Source: Undibacterium umbellatum (GTDB taxonomy: Bacteria; Pseudomonadota; Gammaproteobacteria; Burkholderiales; Burkholderiaceae_D). From it: a DNA stretch of 64,000 nucleotides. Positions within the stretch are counted from its first letter, which is position 1; each line of letters opens with the position of its first letter. The position numbers and the translations under genes were made by a program. Location of the stretch: assembly GCF_014284125.1 (NCBI RefSeq), contig NZ_JACOFX010000010.1:1-64000 (forward strand). Direction: 5' to 3'. This document shows, piece after piece, positions 39,211 through 48,182 of this stretch. A model generated the notes under the pieces. The model was not told the DNA's origin, did not search any database, and worked only from the letters and a program-made list of their open reading frames with translations.

Positions 39211-39681
39211 TTGTTTCACGTTGTTTTGGTCGAACCAGAAATACCGCCAAATACTGGCAATATCATCCGTCTGTGTGCCAATACGGGTGTACAACTGCAC
39301 CTGATAGAACCCTTGGGCTTTCCACTGGACGACTCCAAAATGAAGCGCGCGGGTCTTGATTATCATGACTATGCGAGCATGAAGGTGCATAAAAACTGGG
39401 CAGTTTTTTGTGCCAGTGAGCAACCCGATACCGGCCGCATGTTTGCCATGACCACTCATGGCTCCACGCCTTTTGCGTCTATGGCTTTTCAGCCTGGGGA
39501 CTACTTTGTATTTGGTGCAGAAACCCGCGGCCTGGCACCTGAATTGCGTGAATCCTTCCCCGCCAGCCAGCGCATACGCCTGCCAATGAGGCCAGACAAC
39601 CGCAGCCTGAACTTGTCGAATACCGTTGCCGTCGTCGTCTATGAGGCCTGGCGGCAACATGGTTACGCAGGCGGCAACTGA
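39211..39681 (+). CDS. trmL: tRNA (cytidine(34)-2'-O)-methyltransferase
   Basis: TrmL methylates the wobble ribose of tRNA-Leu isoacceptors. The 156-residue SPOUT protein starts FHVVLVEPEIPPNTGNIIRL after the initiator and carries the knot motifs FGAETRGLAPEL and MRPDNRSLNLSNTVAVVVYE. The start is a TTG at 39211 with AAGGAA seven bases upstream; no ATG fits the conserved N-terminus. Confidence 0.94.
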   Translation: MFHVVLVEPEIPPNTGNIIRLCANTGVQLHLIEPLGFPLDDSKMKRAGLDYHDYASMKVHKNWAVFCASEQPDTGRMFAMTTHGSTPFASMAFQPGDYFVFGAETRGLAPELRESFPASQRIRLPMRPDNRSLNLSNTVAVVVYEAWRQHGYAGGN

Positions 39682-39682
39682 A

Positions 39683-39711
39683 GTGCGGCATTGACATTTT
39701 CATTGCCGCAC
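39683..39711 (+). other. Hairpin after trmL
   Basis: A perfect 8-bp stem (GTGCGGCA / TGCCGCAC) with a 13-base loop begins just after the trmL stop. There is no T-run after it, so it is at most a weak terminator. Confidence 0.4.
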
Positions 39712-39843
39712 AGCAATTATCCTATTTACCACAAGGTATTTGAAAATTTGCTGCACTTTATGAAAAATCCTTTAGCATGGTCACTTGAGACAATATCCAG
39801 ACAGCCGCTACTACTGTGATTGCCCCCAGGCCAGGACCAGAAC

Positions 39844-42333
39844 GTGCAAAACCCAGTAATTGAGCAATTCGAAGATGACCTTCAGCAGCTACGGCATCTG
39901 ATAGATGCTTTACCTGTCTGCATTTCTTATGTAGATGCAGACTACCGCTATCAATTCATTAACCAGATGTATCACCACTGGTTTGGTATCCCCAGTTCTG
40001 CCATTATCAATAAGCATATGGCTGAAGTGATAGGCGATGCAGCTTTTCAACATATCCGCCCCAAAGTCGAGCTAGCCCTGAGTGGAAAATCCGTGACTTA
40101 TGAAGCCACGGTCCCCTATCTGCATGGTGGCACTCGCCATATTTCTGCTCAGCTATTACCCGTCTTTGACCTCAATGGCAAAGTCAGGGGCTGCTATGCA
40201 ATGATCGTTGATATCAGCCACAACAAACAAAGTGAAGAACAACTGCATCTGCACGAAGAACGGTGGCAACTGGCGCTGGAAGGTGCGGGCGATGGTGTCT
40301 GGGACTGGTATCCACAAACTGGCATAGAAATATTGTCAGACCGCCTGCGCGAAATCTATGGTTACGAAAAGGATGAGATAGAAGACTTGTCTGAAGAACT
40401 CGACAAGCGCACTCATCCAGACGACCTGAAGCAGATGTATCAGGACAGGCAAGACCATTTTGATGGCAAGACGGCGATCTACATCAATGAGCATCGAGTG
40501 CAATGCAAGGATGGCCGCTGGAAATGGATACTGACACGCGGCACCGTCATACAACGCGATGCCGAGGGCAGACCAACCCGCGTGGTCGGCACCCACACTG
40601 ACATTTCAGAAAGAAAGCAGGCTGAAAGTGCGTTGCGTGAAAGTGAAGAGCGCCTGCGCATGGCGCTGTCTGCTACCCATCAGGGTTTGTATGATTTGAA
40701 TGTACAAACCGGAGATGCCATCGTCAATCCGGAATATGCGCTTATGCTGGGCTATGCACATGACAGTTTTCAAGAGAATAAAAAGAACTGGGCAGCCAGG
40801 GTACATCCTGACGATTTCCCCATAGCTGCCCGCGCTTTCACGGAGCATCTGGAAGGCAAGACCAATGAATATCGCGTCGAATTCCGGCAAAAAAAAGCCA
40901 GTGGAGAATGGGGCTGGATACTATCTGTCGGTGCTGTCGTCGAATGGGATAGAGATGGTCGCCCACAACGCATGCTCGGTACAGTACTCGACATCACCGA
41001 AAAGAAAAAAACCGAAGCTCTGGTCTGGCAGCAGGCGAATATTGATACTCTGACCGGTTTGCCTAACCGTCGCATGTTTTATGACAGGCTGGACCACGAT
41101 ATCAAGCGCAGCAAGCGTCATCATCTGGCTTTGGCGGTACTGTTCATCGATCTGGATTTTTTCAAGGAAGTGAATGACACCCTGGGCCATGCAACCGGCG
41201 ATGCTTTACTGATAGAAGCGGCACACCGCCTGCGCCACTGCGTCAGGGAAAGTGATACCGTGGCACGCCTGGGCGGTGATGAGTTTACCGTCTCACTACC
41301 GGAGATGCATGAGCAAAACCGTGCAGAGACGATAGCGCAAAACATCATACGCAGCATGTCCAAGCCCTTCCAGCTGGCTGGTGAAGAAATCTATTTATCT
41401 GCCAGCGTGGGCATTACCATTTATCCGCGTGATGCGGACAATCTGGATGACCTGATCAAGCATGCAGACCAGGCAATGTATGCGGCCAAAGCTCAAGGCA
41501 GGAATCGCTTCAGTTACTTCACACCTGGACTGCAAACAGCGGCGCTGACACGTCTGCGCCTGACCAATGATTTGCGTGCCGCCATTGCCGACAACAGCCT
41601 GCGCGTCTATTTTCAGCCCATCGTCGATATTCATACAGGAAGAATACAGAAAGCTGAAGCCCTGGTGCGCTGGCCCCATGCGCAACTGGGCTTCGTCAGC
41701 CCTATGGAATTCATCCCAATTGCCGAGACCAGCGGTTTGATCGTCGCCATTGGGGATCTGGTTTTCCGCGAAGCAGTGATCTGGGTCAAGAAATGGCGCG
41801 AACTGTATCATCCAGACTTCCAGATCAGTGTCAACCAGTCGCCCATAGAGTTCCAGGGCGACCAGGAACGCTATGTTAACTGGATACATCATCTGGCATT
41901 GCAAAACCTGCCTGGCCAGGCAATTACTGTGGAAATCACCGAGGGATTATTACTTGATGCCAGCCAGAAAATTGCCAGCAAGCTTTTGCAATTCCGCGAT
42001 GCCGGGATACAGGTTGCGCTCGATGATTTTGGTACCGGTTATTCTTCACTTTCCTATCTGAAGAAATTTGATATCGATTATCTCAAGATAGACCAATCCT
42101 TCATCCGCAACCTGGCATCTGATAAAAGTGATATCGCACTGTCTGAAGCCATCATCATGATGGCGCACAAACTGGATTTGAAGGTCGTGGCCGAAGGGGT
42201 GGAAACCCAGCAGCAGCATGACTTGCTGAAGCAGGCAGGCTGCGATTTTGCGCAAGGTTATCTATTCTCGAAACCCGTGCCACCAGAAGAATTTGAAATC
42301 CTGCTACAGCAACAAAACAACTCATCTGCCTAA
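39844..42333 (+). CDS. Triple-PAS GGDEF-EAL protein (cyclic di-GMP turnover)
   Basis: An 829-residue cytoplasmic protein with three PAS domains (about 20-130, 140-260 and 265-385; the last two end in the PAC-like GTHTDISERKQAE and GTVLDITEKKKTE), a GGDEF domain with RLGGDEF and an RESD I-site, and an EAL domain. The EAL residues needed for phosphodiesterase activity are present: AEALVRW, SVNQSP, EITEG, LDDFGTGYSS, LKIDQSF and VAEGVET. It may therefore make and break cyclic di-GMP. The PAS ligand is unknown. GTG at 39844 with AGGA upstream is preferred; a TTG at 39820 is also in frame. Confidence 0.92.
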   Translation: MQNPVIEQFEDDLQQLRHLIDALPVCISYVDADYRYQFINQMYHHWFGIPSSAIINKHMAEVIGDAAFQHIRPKVELALSGKSVTYEATVPYLHGGTRHISAQLLPVFDLNGKVRGCYAMIVDISHNKQSEEQLHLHEERWQLALEGAGDGVWDWYPQTGIEILSDRLREIYGYEKDEIEDLSEELDKRTHPDDLKQMYQDRQDHFDGKTAIYINEHRVQCKDGRWKWILTRGTVIQRDAEGRPTRVVGTHTDISERKQAESALRESEERLRMALSATHQGLYDLNVQTGDAIVNPEYALMLGYAHDSFQENKKNWAARVHPDDFPIAARAFTEHLEGKTNEYRVEFRQKKASGEWGWILSVGAVVEWDRDGRPQRMLGTVLDITEKKKTEALVWQQANIDTLTGLPNRRMFYDRLDHDIKRSKRHHLALAVLFIDLDFFKEVNDTLGHATGDALLIEAAHRLRHCVRESDTVARLGGDEFTVSLPEMHEQNRAETIAQNIIRSMSKPFQLAGEEIYLSASVGITIYPRDADNLDDLIKHADQAMYAAKAQGRNRFSYFTPGLQTAALTRLRLTNDLRAAIADNSLRVYFQPIVDIHTGRIQKAEALVRWPHAQLGFVSPMEFIPIAETSGLIVAIGDLVFREAVIWVKKWRELYHPDFQISVNQSPIEFQGDQERYVNWIHHLALQNLPGQAITVEITEGLLLDASQKIASKLLQFRDAGIQVALDDFGTGYSSLSYLKKFDIDYLKIDQSFIRNLASDKSDIALSEAIIMMAHKLDLKVVAEGVETQQQHDLLKQAGCDFAQGYLFSKPVPPEEFEILLQQQNNSSA

Positions 42334-42347
42334 ACTCATCCGCCTAA
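42320..42347 (+). repeat. 14-bp tandem duplication at a stop codon
   Basis: Two adjacent 14-base units (ACTCATCTGCCTAA and ACTCATCCGCCTAA) differ at one position. The first contains the stop codon of the GGDEF-EAL gene, and the second repeats it just downstream, two bases before the end of the convergent rfaE2 gene. Confidence 0.7.
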
Positions 42348-42349
42348 AC

Positions 42350-42829
42350 TTAGCTACCTGAACGTACCTTGGCCAGCAATTTGCTAGTCGAGCGGTCATG
42401 TTCAAAATCGATCGCCGCCACCGTACCACCGTAAGCCAGCACGGCCTGGCCTTCAGGGATAGACGTCATATCGTAATCGCCACCTTTGACATATACATCC
42501 GGGTGCGCTGCCAGCACGGCTTGCAAAGCCGTGTCTTCATCAAACTCCACTACCAGGCTAACTGCCTCCAGCGCGGCCAGCACAGCCATGCGATCCTCAC
42601 AGCCATTAAGCGGCCTGTCATCGCCCTTGCCCAGACGTTTGACCGAAGCATCGGTATTCACTGCGACCACCAGCGAAGCCCCAAATTCACGCGCATCAGC
42701 AAGGTAGCTGACATGACCTCGATGCAGGATGTCGAACACGCCGTTGGTCATGACCACGGGCTTGGGAAGTGCTAGTACGCGTTCAGCTAGCTCGCTGCGG
42801 GTGGTTAATTTTTTTTCGAATTCTGGCAT
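42350..42829 (-). CDS. rfaE2: D-glycero-beta-D-manno-heptose 1-phosphate adenylyltransferase
   Basis: RfaE2 (the C-terminal half of HldE) makes ADP-heptose for the lipopolysaccharide core. The 159-residue protein has the nucleotidyltransferase motif TNGVFDILHRGHVSYL with HxGH, VAVNTDASVKRLGKG, and the VKGGDYD segment. As in many betaproteobacteria it is a separate gene rather than fused to the kinase domain. Partner heptose genes are not in the window. Confidence 0.95.
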   Translation of the reverse strand: MPEFEKKLTTRSELAERVLALPKPVVMTNGVFDILHRGHVSYLADAREFGASLVVAVNTDASVKRLGKGDDRPLNGCEDRMAVLAALEAVSLVVEFDEDTALQAVLAAHPDVYVKGGDYDMTSIPEGQAVLAYGGTVAAIDFEHDRSTSKLLAKVRSGS

Positions 42830-42858
42830 GGTTATTTATGGATATTTTTTCAAAACCG

Positions 42859-43011
42859 CTCAACACAGAGACACAGAGGGAGCACAAAGGTGGCACGGAG
42901 AAACCTCAAGACTCGGCACAAGAGCGCTATTTACCATCCCATTCCATCAAGCTGTTCTCTTGCTCTTCTCTGTGTCTCCGTGTCTCTGCGTCTCTGTGTT
43001 GAGAGGTCTTG
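42859..43011. repeat. Dispersed CACAGAG-type repeat, copy 1
   Basis: An intergenic segment bounded by inverted repeats: CTCAACACAGAGAC at 42859-42872 and its exact complement at 42990-43003. Both arms continue into degenerate CACAGAG/CACGGAG-like repeats (inner right arm TCTCTGTGTCTCCGTGTCTC). The right end, read on the minus strand from 43011, matches the start of copy 2 (52890-52911) at 21 of 22 positions. It contains no supported gene. Confidence 0.75.
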
Positions 43012-43024
43012 CATTTATAAAATA

Positions 43025-43050
43025 AATCGCCGCTGATATCAGCGGCGATT
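43025..43050 (-). terminator. Terminator of the ferritin-like gene
   Basis: A perfect 26-bp palindrome (arms AATCGCCGCTGAT and ATCAGCGGCGATT) lies 25 bases after the stop. On the minus strand it is followed by TATTTTAT, fitting an intrinsic terminator. Confidence 0.7.
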
Positions 43051-43075
43051 GTAGCTTGCAATTAAACAAGCAGGT

Positions 43076-43939
43076 TCATGCAGCACTAGGCATGCTGCCA
43101 GGCAGAATAACCAGCCTTTGTGCAACTTCCTTGCGATAGCGGTTCAAGTCTTGCACAGTTTCAAAAGTGCGTTCAAACAGCAGAGACATATTGTGCAAGA
43201 TGCGGTCAACGACTTTCTTTTCCCATACGCCATCAAACTTGATCTGGCCATCCAGCCAGCGTTCCAGCCAGTCCGGATCGGGCAGGCGTGACTGTATGGT
43301 ATCGTTCGGGAACAACGCCTGATTGACATGCAGGTTGGTCGGGTGCAGCGGCTTTTCCGTACGTCTGGCGGATGCCATCAGGACACCAATTTTGGAAAAT
43401 GCAGCGCGGGCCACATCGCCAGCTTCTGTCAAGGATTTTTTCATGTAGCGCAGATAAGCACCGCCATGGCGTGCCTCATCCTGGCTGATGATTTTGTAGA
43501 TATGTTTGATCACAGGCTCGGTATGCCAGTCAGAGGCGCAGCGATACCAGTGGTTCAGGCGGATTTCACCACAGAAGTGCAGCATCAGTGTTTCCAGCGG
43601 AGGTGCTGGATCAAACTCGAAGCGTACATTGTCGAGCTCTTTTTCCGTCGGCACCAACTCAGGATGGAAGCGGCGCAAGTATTCCATCAAGACCAGAGAA
43701 TGCTTTTGCTCTTCAAAAAACCAGATGGACATGAAGGCGCAAAAGTCACTGTCTCCACGATTATCACGCAAGAACATTTCGGTCGCTGGCAGGGCAGACC
43801 ATTCAGTGATGGCATTCATCTTGATGGTTTGCGCCTGCTCTGGTGTCAATTTGCTGGCGTCATACTTATCCCAGGGGATGTCGGACTCCATATTCCAGCG
43901 TACTTGCTCCAAAGACTTAAACAATTCAGGGTAAAGCAT
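43076..43939 (-). CDS. Ferritin-like di-iron carboxylate protein
   Basis: A 287-residue helical protein with the paired metal motifs of ferritin-like/acyl-ACP desaturase-type di-iron enzymes: EWSALPATEMFL, EEQKH (E-x2-H), CGEIRLNHWY and DEARH (E/D-x2-H). Such proteins use O2 at a di-iron centre for desaturation, hydroxylation or related chemistry. No ACP- or substrate-specific motif can be named. ATG at 43939 follows AGAGG; a TTG two codons earlier is less likely. It lies 129 bases downstream of cysB on the same strand and has its own terminator. Confidence 0.75.
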   Translation of the reverse strand: MLYPELFKSLEQVRWNMESDIPWDKYDASKLTPEQAQTIKMNAITEWSALPATEMFLRDNRGDSDFCAFMSIWFFEEQKHSLVLMEYLRRFHPELVPTEKELDNVRFEFDPAPPLETLMLHFCGEIRLNHWYRCASDWHTEPVIKHIYKIISQDEARHGGAYLRYMKKSLTEAGDVARAAFSKIGVLMASARRTEKPLHPTNLHVNQALFPNDTIQSRLPDPDWLERWLDGQIKFDGVWEKKVVDRILHNMSLLFERTFETVQDLNRYRKEVAQRLVILPGSMPSAA

Positions 43940-44068
43940 GGTCAACCTCTGATAAAAATTGCGGAAATTAGAATAATTTGCCTAATTTTACCAGAGAGAT
44001 GTGACGCCTTCACGACAGCGCCTGAATTGCTTAAAATTTAGGCTGCAACGCAACAAAAATATGAATTT

Positions 44069-45001
44069 TTAAACTACTTCGTTTTCACTAACCGCCTGCC
44101 TGACCTCATCCCTATCAAGGTTTGGTGCAAACTGCTGTATAAATTCATAAGTATAAGCACGCAGATAAGCACCACGGCGCACTGCCAGACGCGTGACATT
44201 CGATGCAAACAAATGGCTGGCTGAAATAGTTCTCAGACCATGTGCACGTTGCACTTCAATTGCCATCGACGCCACCAGGCCCACACCCAGACCCAGTGCC
44301 ACATATTGCTGGATAACGTCAGAATCCATGGCGGTCAGCACGATATCCGTGCGCAAACCAGCCAGACGGAAAGCATCATCAATATGACCACGGCCAGTGA
44401 AGCCTACATCATAGGTAATCAATGGATAAGTCGACAAGTCTTCCAGTGTCAATTCTTCTTTTTCCAGCAAAGGATGGCCTTCAGGTACGACGACAACGTG
44501 ATTCCATTCATAGCAGGCGAAAGATGCCAGGTCCTTGAACTGCGACAGACCTTCGGTAGCGATACCAATATCAGCCTTGCCGGACAATACCCATTCGGCA
44601 ATATGTTCAGGGGAACTTTGTTGCAAGGCGATGCGCACATCCGGAAATGCCTGGCGGAAACCTTGCACTACCTTGGGCAAGACATAACGCGCCTGGGTAT
44701 GGGTGGTGGCTATCGTCAAGGTGCCTTTGGATTGATCGGAATAATCTTCACCAGCCTGGCGCAGATTTTCTGCCTCCAGCAATAATCTTTCTATGATGGG
44801 CAAAATATCCTTGCCCGGCTCGGTCAGGCCGGTCAGGCGTTTGCCATTGCGCTCAAAAATATCGACGCCAAGCTCTTCTTCGAGTTCACGTATCTGGCGA
44901 CTGACGCCTGGCTGCGAAGTGAACAGCACATTCGCCACTTCTGTCAGGTTATAACCGCGGCGTGACGCTTCACGGATGGAGCGTAGTTGTTGGAAATTCA
45001 T
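44069..45001 (-). CDS. cysB: CysB-family LysR regulator of sulfur assimilation
   Basis: A 310-residue LysR-type regulator. The N-terminal helix-turn-helix has the CysB style MNFQQLRSIREASRRGYNLTEVANVLFTSQ..SRQIRELE, and the effector domain contains the CysB/Cbl stretches TIATTHTQARYVLP and GLGVGLVASMA. CysB activates sulfate uptake and reduction genes when sulfur is limiting, with N-acetylserine as co-inducer. It follows cysA by 27 bases and is probably cotranscribed with the transporter it controls. Confidence 0.94.
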   Translation of the reverse strand: MNFQQLRSIREASRRGYNLTEVANVLFTSQPGVSRQIRELEEELGVDIFERNGKRLTGLTEPGKDILPIIERLLLEAENLRQAGEDYSDQSKGTLTIATTHTQARYVLPKVVQGFRQAFPDVRIALQQSSPEHIAEWVLSGKADIGIATEGLSQFKDLASFACYEWNHVVVVPEGHPLLEKEELTLEDLSTYPLITYDVGFTGRGHIDDAFRLAGLRTDIVLTAMDSDVIQQYVALGLGVGLVASMAIEVQRAHGLRTISASHLFASNVTRLAVRRGAYLRAYTYEFIQQFAPNLDRDEVRQAVSENEVV

Positions 45002-45028
45002 AGGACACCTTGTTTTTTTATTTATTAT

Positions 45029-46093
45029 TTATTGGGAATCAACGAAGACATGCAGGCGCTTGGGACGTACGACGAGCGCTTCACCGACTTTGAGTTTCAA
45101 TTGTTCATAGCGTTCTGTCGAAATCATGGCTTCGACCAGTTCGCCGTTGTCATCTCTTTCCAGTTCCAGTTGAGCCAGCGGGCCTATGCTGTGGACACGG
45201 CGCAATTGCACATTCAAGCCGGTAGCGCCAGGGGAATAACGGTCGATTTCCAGCTCATGTGGGCGCACATAGCCTGTGCCAAAAGCGTCACGGGTTTCGG
45301 CATGGCCAGGTGCCTCAAAAGGAACGCCACCCGCATCGAGTATGCCTTCATGGATGCGGCCACGGAACAGGTTCACATTACCCAGGAAGCCGTAAACAAA
45401 AGGCGTGGCCGGATGATGATATACCTCAGCCGGTGCACCTACCTGTTCCACTTTGCCATGATTCATCAGCACAATCTTGTCAGCCACTTCCAGCGCTTCT
45501 TCCTGGTCATGCGTGACAAAGATGCTGGTGACATGCAATTCATCATGAAGGCGACGCAACCAGCGGCGCAATTCCTTGCGCACCTTGGCATCAAGTGCCC
45601 CGAAAGGCTCATCCAGCAAGAGCACACGCGGTTCCACCGCCAATGCTCGTGCCAGCGCGATACGCTGACGCTGGCCGCCAGATAATTGCGGTGGATAGCG
45701 GTCAGCAAGCCAGTCTAGTTGCACCAGTTCCAGCAACTTGGTGACTTTCTCCTTGATCTCGCTTTCTGATGGACGCACATGGCGTGGCTTGACACGCAAG
45801 CCAAAAGCAATGTTTTCAAAAATCGTCATATGCTTGAACAAGGCATAGTGCTGAAATACAAAGCCAACCTGGCGTTCACGCACATGTTGTGCCGAGGCAT
45901 CTTGCCCATCCAGCAAAACCTGACCACTGTCGGCATATTCCAGACCAGCGATAATGCGCAGCAAGGTAGTCTTGCCACAGCCTGATGGTCCTAATAAAGC
46001 GGTCAATTCACCATTCGGAAAATCCAGCGAGACATTATCCAGTGCAGTGAAACTACCAAAGCGCTTTTGTAATTGATTAACAGCGATACTCAC
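45029..46093 (-). CDS. cysA: Sulfate/thiosulfate ABC transporter ATP-binding protein
   Basis: CysA powers sulfate uptake. The 354-residue protein has Walker [10 protein letters not shown] (35-43), signature LSGGQRQR, Walker [13 protein letters not shown], the switch histidine in [10 protein letters not shown] and a C-terminal TOBE-like domain. The start is a GTG with AGGAG upstream. It follows cysW by 19 bases. Confidence 0.96.
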   Translation of the reverse strand: MSIAVNQLQKRFGSFTALDNVSLDFPNGELTALLGPSGCGKTTLLRIIAGLEYADSGQVLLDGQDASAQHVRERQVGFVFQHYALFKHMTIFENIAFGLRVKPRHVRPSESEIKEKVTKLLELVQLDWLADRYPPQLSGGQRQRIALARALAVEPRVLLLDEPFGALDAKVRKELRRWLRRLHDELHVTSIFVTHDQEEALEVADKIVLMNHGKVEQVGAPAEVYHHPATPFVYGFLGNVNLFRGRIHEGILDAGGVPFEAPGHAETRDAFGTGYVRPHELEIDRYSPGATGLNVQLRRVHSIGPLAQLELERDDNGELVEAMISTERYEQLKLKVGEALVVRPKRLHVFVDSQ

Positions 46094-46112
46094 GGTGAAC
46101 TCCTATCTCTCT

Positions 46113-47018
46113 TTATTCTTGTGGTACTTGGCGGTTTTCATTGGTACGCCATTCGACTAATGTTTTAAGCGCGAGTGTCAGCAAGGCCAGCAAGGTCAGC
46201 AATGAGGCGACGGCAAATGCGGCAGTGAAGTTGTACTCGTTATATAAAATCTCGACTTGCAGCGGCATGGTATTGGTCTCACCACGGATATGGCCAGACA
46301 CGACAGACACAGCACCAAACTCACCCATGGCACGCGCATTACACAGGATCACGCCATACAGCAAACCCCATTTGATATTTGGCAGGGTCACGTACCAGAA
46401 AGTCTTCCAGCCAGATGCGCCGAGTACCAGTGCAGCCTCTTCTTCTTCACTGCCTTGTGCCTGCATCAGCGGTATCAGTTCACGCGCAACGAAGGGGAAA
46501 GTCACGAAGATGGTCGCCAGCACGATGCCGGGTACAGCAAACAAAATCTTGATGTCATGTTCACGCAACCATTCACCAAACCAACCCTGCGCGCCGAACA
46601 ACAAAACATAGATCAGGCCAGAAATAACCGGTGACACCGAGAACGGTAAATCGATCAATGTCAGCAAAACATTCTTGCCACGGAACTCAAACTTGGCGAT
46701 AGCCCATGCAGCAGCCACACCAAATACCAGGTTCAAAGGCACGGATATGGCAGCGGCAATCAGGGTCAGTTTGATGGCCGACAAGGCATCTGCTTCTATG
46801 ATGGCCGCCAGATAAACTTCCCAGCCTTTTTTCAATGCCTCAGAAAAAACGGCTGCCAGTGGTACAAATAAAAACAGGGTCAAAAAAGCCAGTGCTATCG
46901 TAGTCAAGACTATGCGTACCCATAGCGGCTCCAGCGTTGCTGCCGGGGTAATCACTGGCTCATGCCTGCGGGTAGCGACTGGTGCCTTGACAGGCGTAGT
47001 GATGGTGGCGCTCGTCAT
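46113..47018 (-). CDS. cysW: Sulfate ABC transporter permease CysW
   Basis: A 301-residue membrane permease with about six helices and the EAA loop [24 protein letters not shown] proline-rich cytoplasmic tail of about 40 residues precedes the first helix. ATG at 47018 has GGAGGG seven bases upstream; a TTG at 47024 would overlap cysT. Spacing to cysT is two bases, so translation is probably coupled. Confidence 0.95.
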   Translation of the reverse strand: MTSATITTPVKAPVATRRHEPVITPAATLEPLWVRIVLTTIALAFLTLFLFVPLAAVFSEALKKGWEVYLAAIIEADALSAIKLTLIAAAISVPLNLVFGVAAAWAIAKFEFRGKNVLLTLIDLPFSVSPVISGLIYVLLFGAQGWFGEWLREHDIKILFAVPGIVLATIFVTFPFVARELIPLMQAQGSEEEEAALVLGASGWKTFWYVTLPNIKWGLLYGVILCNARAMGEFGAVSVVSGHIRGETNTMPLQVEILYNEYNFTAAFAVASLLTLLALLTLALKTLVEWRTNENRQVPQE

Positions 47019-47020
47019 GA

Positions 47021-47875
47021 TCAATCCCTCCCTGCATTTTGGCGGCTGCGCGTCCAGGCTTGCAGGGCATTGATCGCCAGCAGCAGGCTAAATGACAGTA
47101 GAAGCATGACCACGGCAATCGCCGTCGCCCCGGCATAATCATATTGTTCGAGTTTGGTGATCATGAATAGCGGTGTAATTTCAGAAATCATGGGCATGTT
47201 GCCAGCGATAAAGATCACCGAACCATATTCGCCAGTAGCACGGGCAAAAGCCAGTGCAAAACCAGTCAGCAAGGCAGGCAAAATACTGGGCAAAATGACG
47301 CGCAAGAAAGTTTGCAGATGGCTGGCACCGAGGCTGACTGCCGCTTCTTCCAGTTCTTTTTCTGCTTCTTCCAGCACAGGTTGTACGGTGCGTACCACAA
47401 AAGGCAGACCGATAAAAGTCAGGGCGATCAAAATACCAAGAGGCGTGTAGGCAACCTTAATACCTAGTGGTGTCAGCAATTTGCCTATCCAGCCATTTGG
47501 TGCATACAGAGTCGCCAGGGTAATACCCGCCACCGCAGTGGGCAGGGCAAATGGCAGATCCACCAGTGCATCGATCAGTCGTTTGCCTGGGAACTTGTAG
47601 CGCACCAATACCCAGGCAACGATGCCGCCAAAGAAGACATTGATCAGCGCAGCCAGCAGGGATGCGCCAAAAGTCAGGCGGTAAGAAGCCATCACACGGT
47701 CAGAAGTGACAGTATTCCAGAACGCTTCCCAGGTCATGGTGAAGGTTTTCAGGAAGACGGCAGAAAGCGGTATCAGGACGATCAAGCCCAAATAAAACAC
47801 CGTAAAACCCAAAGACAAGTGAAAGCCGGGTATGACCCGTCTTGACTTTTTATTTGATCCTGGAAACTGCGCCAT
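47021..47875 (-). CDS. cysT: Sulfate ABC transporter permease CysT (CysU)
   Basis: A 284-residue permease with six helices and the EAA loop [42 protein letters not shown] is typical of CysT. It forms the membrane channel with CysW. It is the first gene of cysTWA-cysB and has a 307-base upstream region with its own candidate control elements. Confidence 0.95.
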   Translation of the reverse strand: MAQFPGSNKKSRRVIPGFHLSLGFTVFYLGLIVLIPLSAVFLKTFTMTWEAFWNTVTSDRVMASYRLTFGASLLAALINVFFGGIVAWVLVRYKFPGKRLIDALVDLPFALPTAVAGITLATLYAPNGWIGKLLTPLGIKVAYTPLGILIALTFIGLPFVVRTVQPVLEEAEKELEEAAVSLGASHLQTFLRVILPSILPALLTGFALAFARATGEYGSVIFIAGNMPMISEITPLFMITKLEQYDYAGATAIAVVMLLLSFSLLLAINALQAWTRSRQNAGRD

Positions 47876-48182
47876 GCTTAGCCTTTATTACAGATATGAC
47901 TATCGATGAGCAATCTTCCCAGTATTTCGTTATATAGAAAACGAATTTTTTCTTATGCTTAAATACGTTTTTCGCATATGGATTGCTATATAAAAAAGCA
48001 AATATAGGCAAAAATTATGAAAACATCAATGAATGGGGATCAGTTTATTCATTTTTTCGCCAAACACTGGGGATAAATATGCGTCTGGCCCCTTATGCGC
48101 GATCAGCATAAGGGGCCAGATAATGAGATCAACGGGTGAATAAGGTATGTATTCTGGCTTGTCCCGTCAGATTGAGCGGAAT
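47876..48182. other. Upstream region of cysT with candidate CysB site
   Basis: No gene is supported. The part nearest cysT is very AT-rich. It contains TATATAGAAAACGAA (AAAACGAA at 47938-47945), which is also found, with similar flanks, upstream of sbp (50135-50142), and a GCATAT shared by both regions. LysR-type CysB sites are AT-rich and loosely conserved, so this pair is a candidate. The hairpin at 48084-48120 is listed separately. Confidence 0.4.
48084..48120. other. Strong hairpin between the EAL gene and cysT
   Basis: A perfect 15-bp stem (TCTGGCCCCTTATGC / GCATAAGGGGCCAGA) with a 7-base loop, about 63 bases beyond the EAL stop. No T-run follows on either strand; on the minus strand the next bases are CGCATATTTATC. 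It may end or protect the sbp-EAL transcript. Confidence 0.6.

Noticed and set aside
42859-43003. CRISPR-like array suggested by repeated CACAGAG strings
   Set aside because: There are no evenly spaced identical repeats with unique spacers, and no cas genes nearby.
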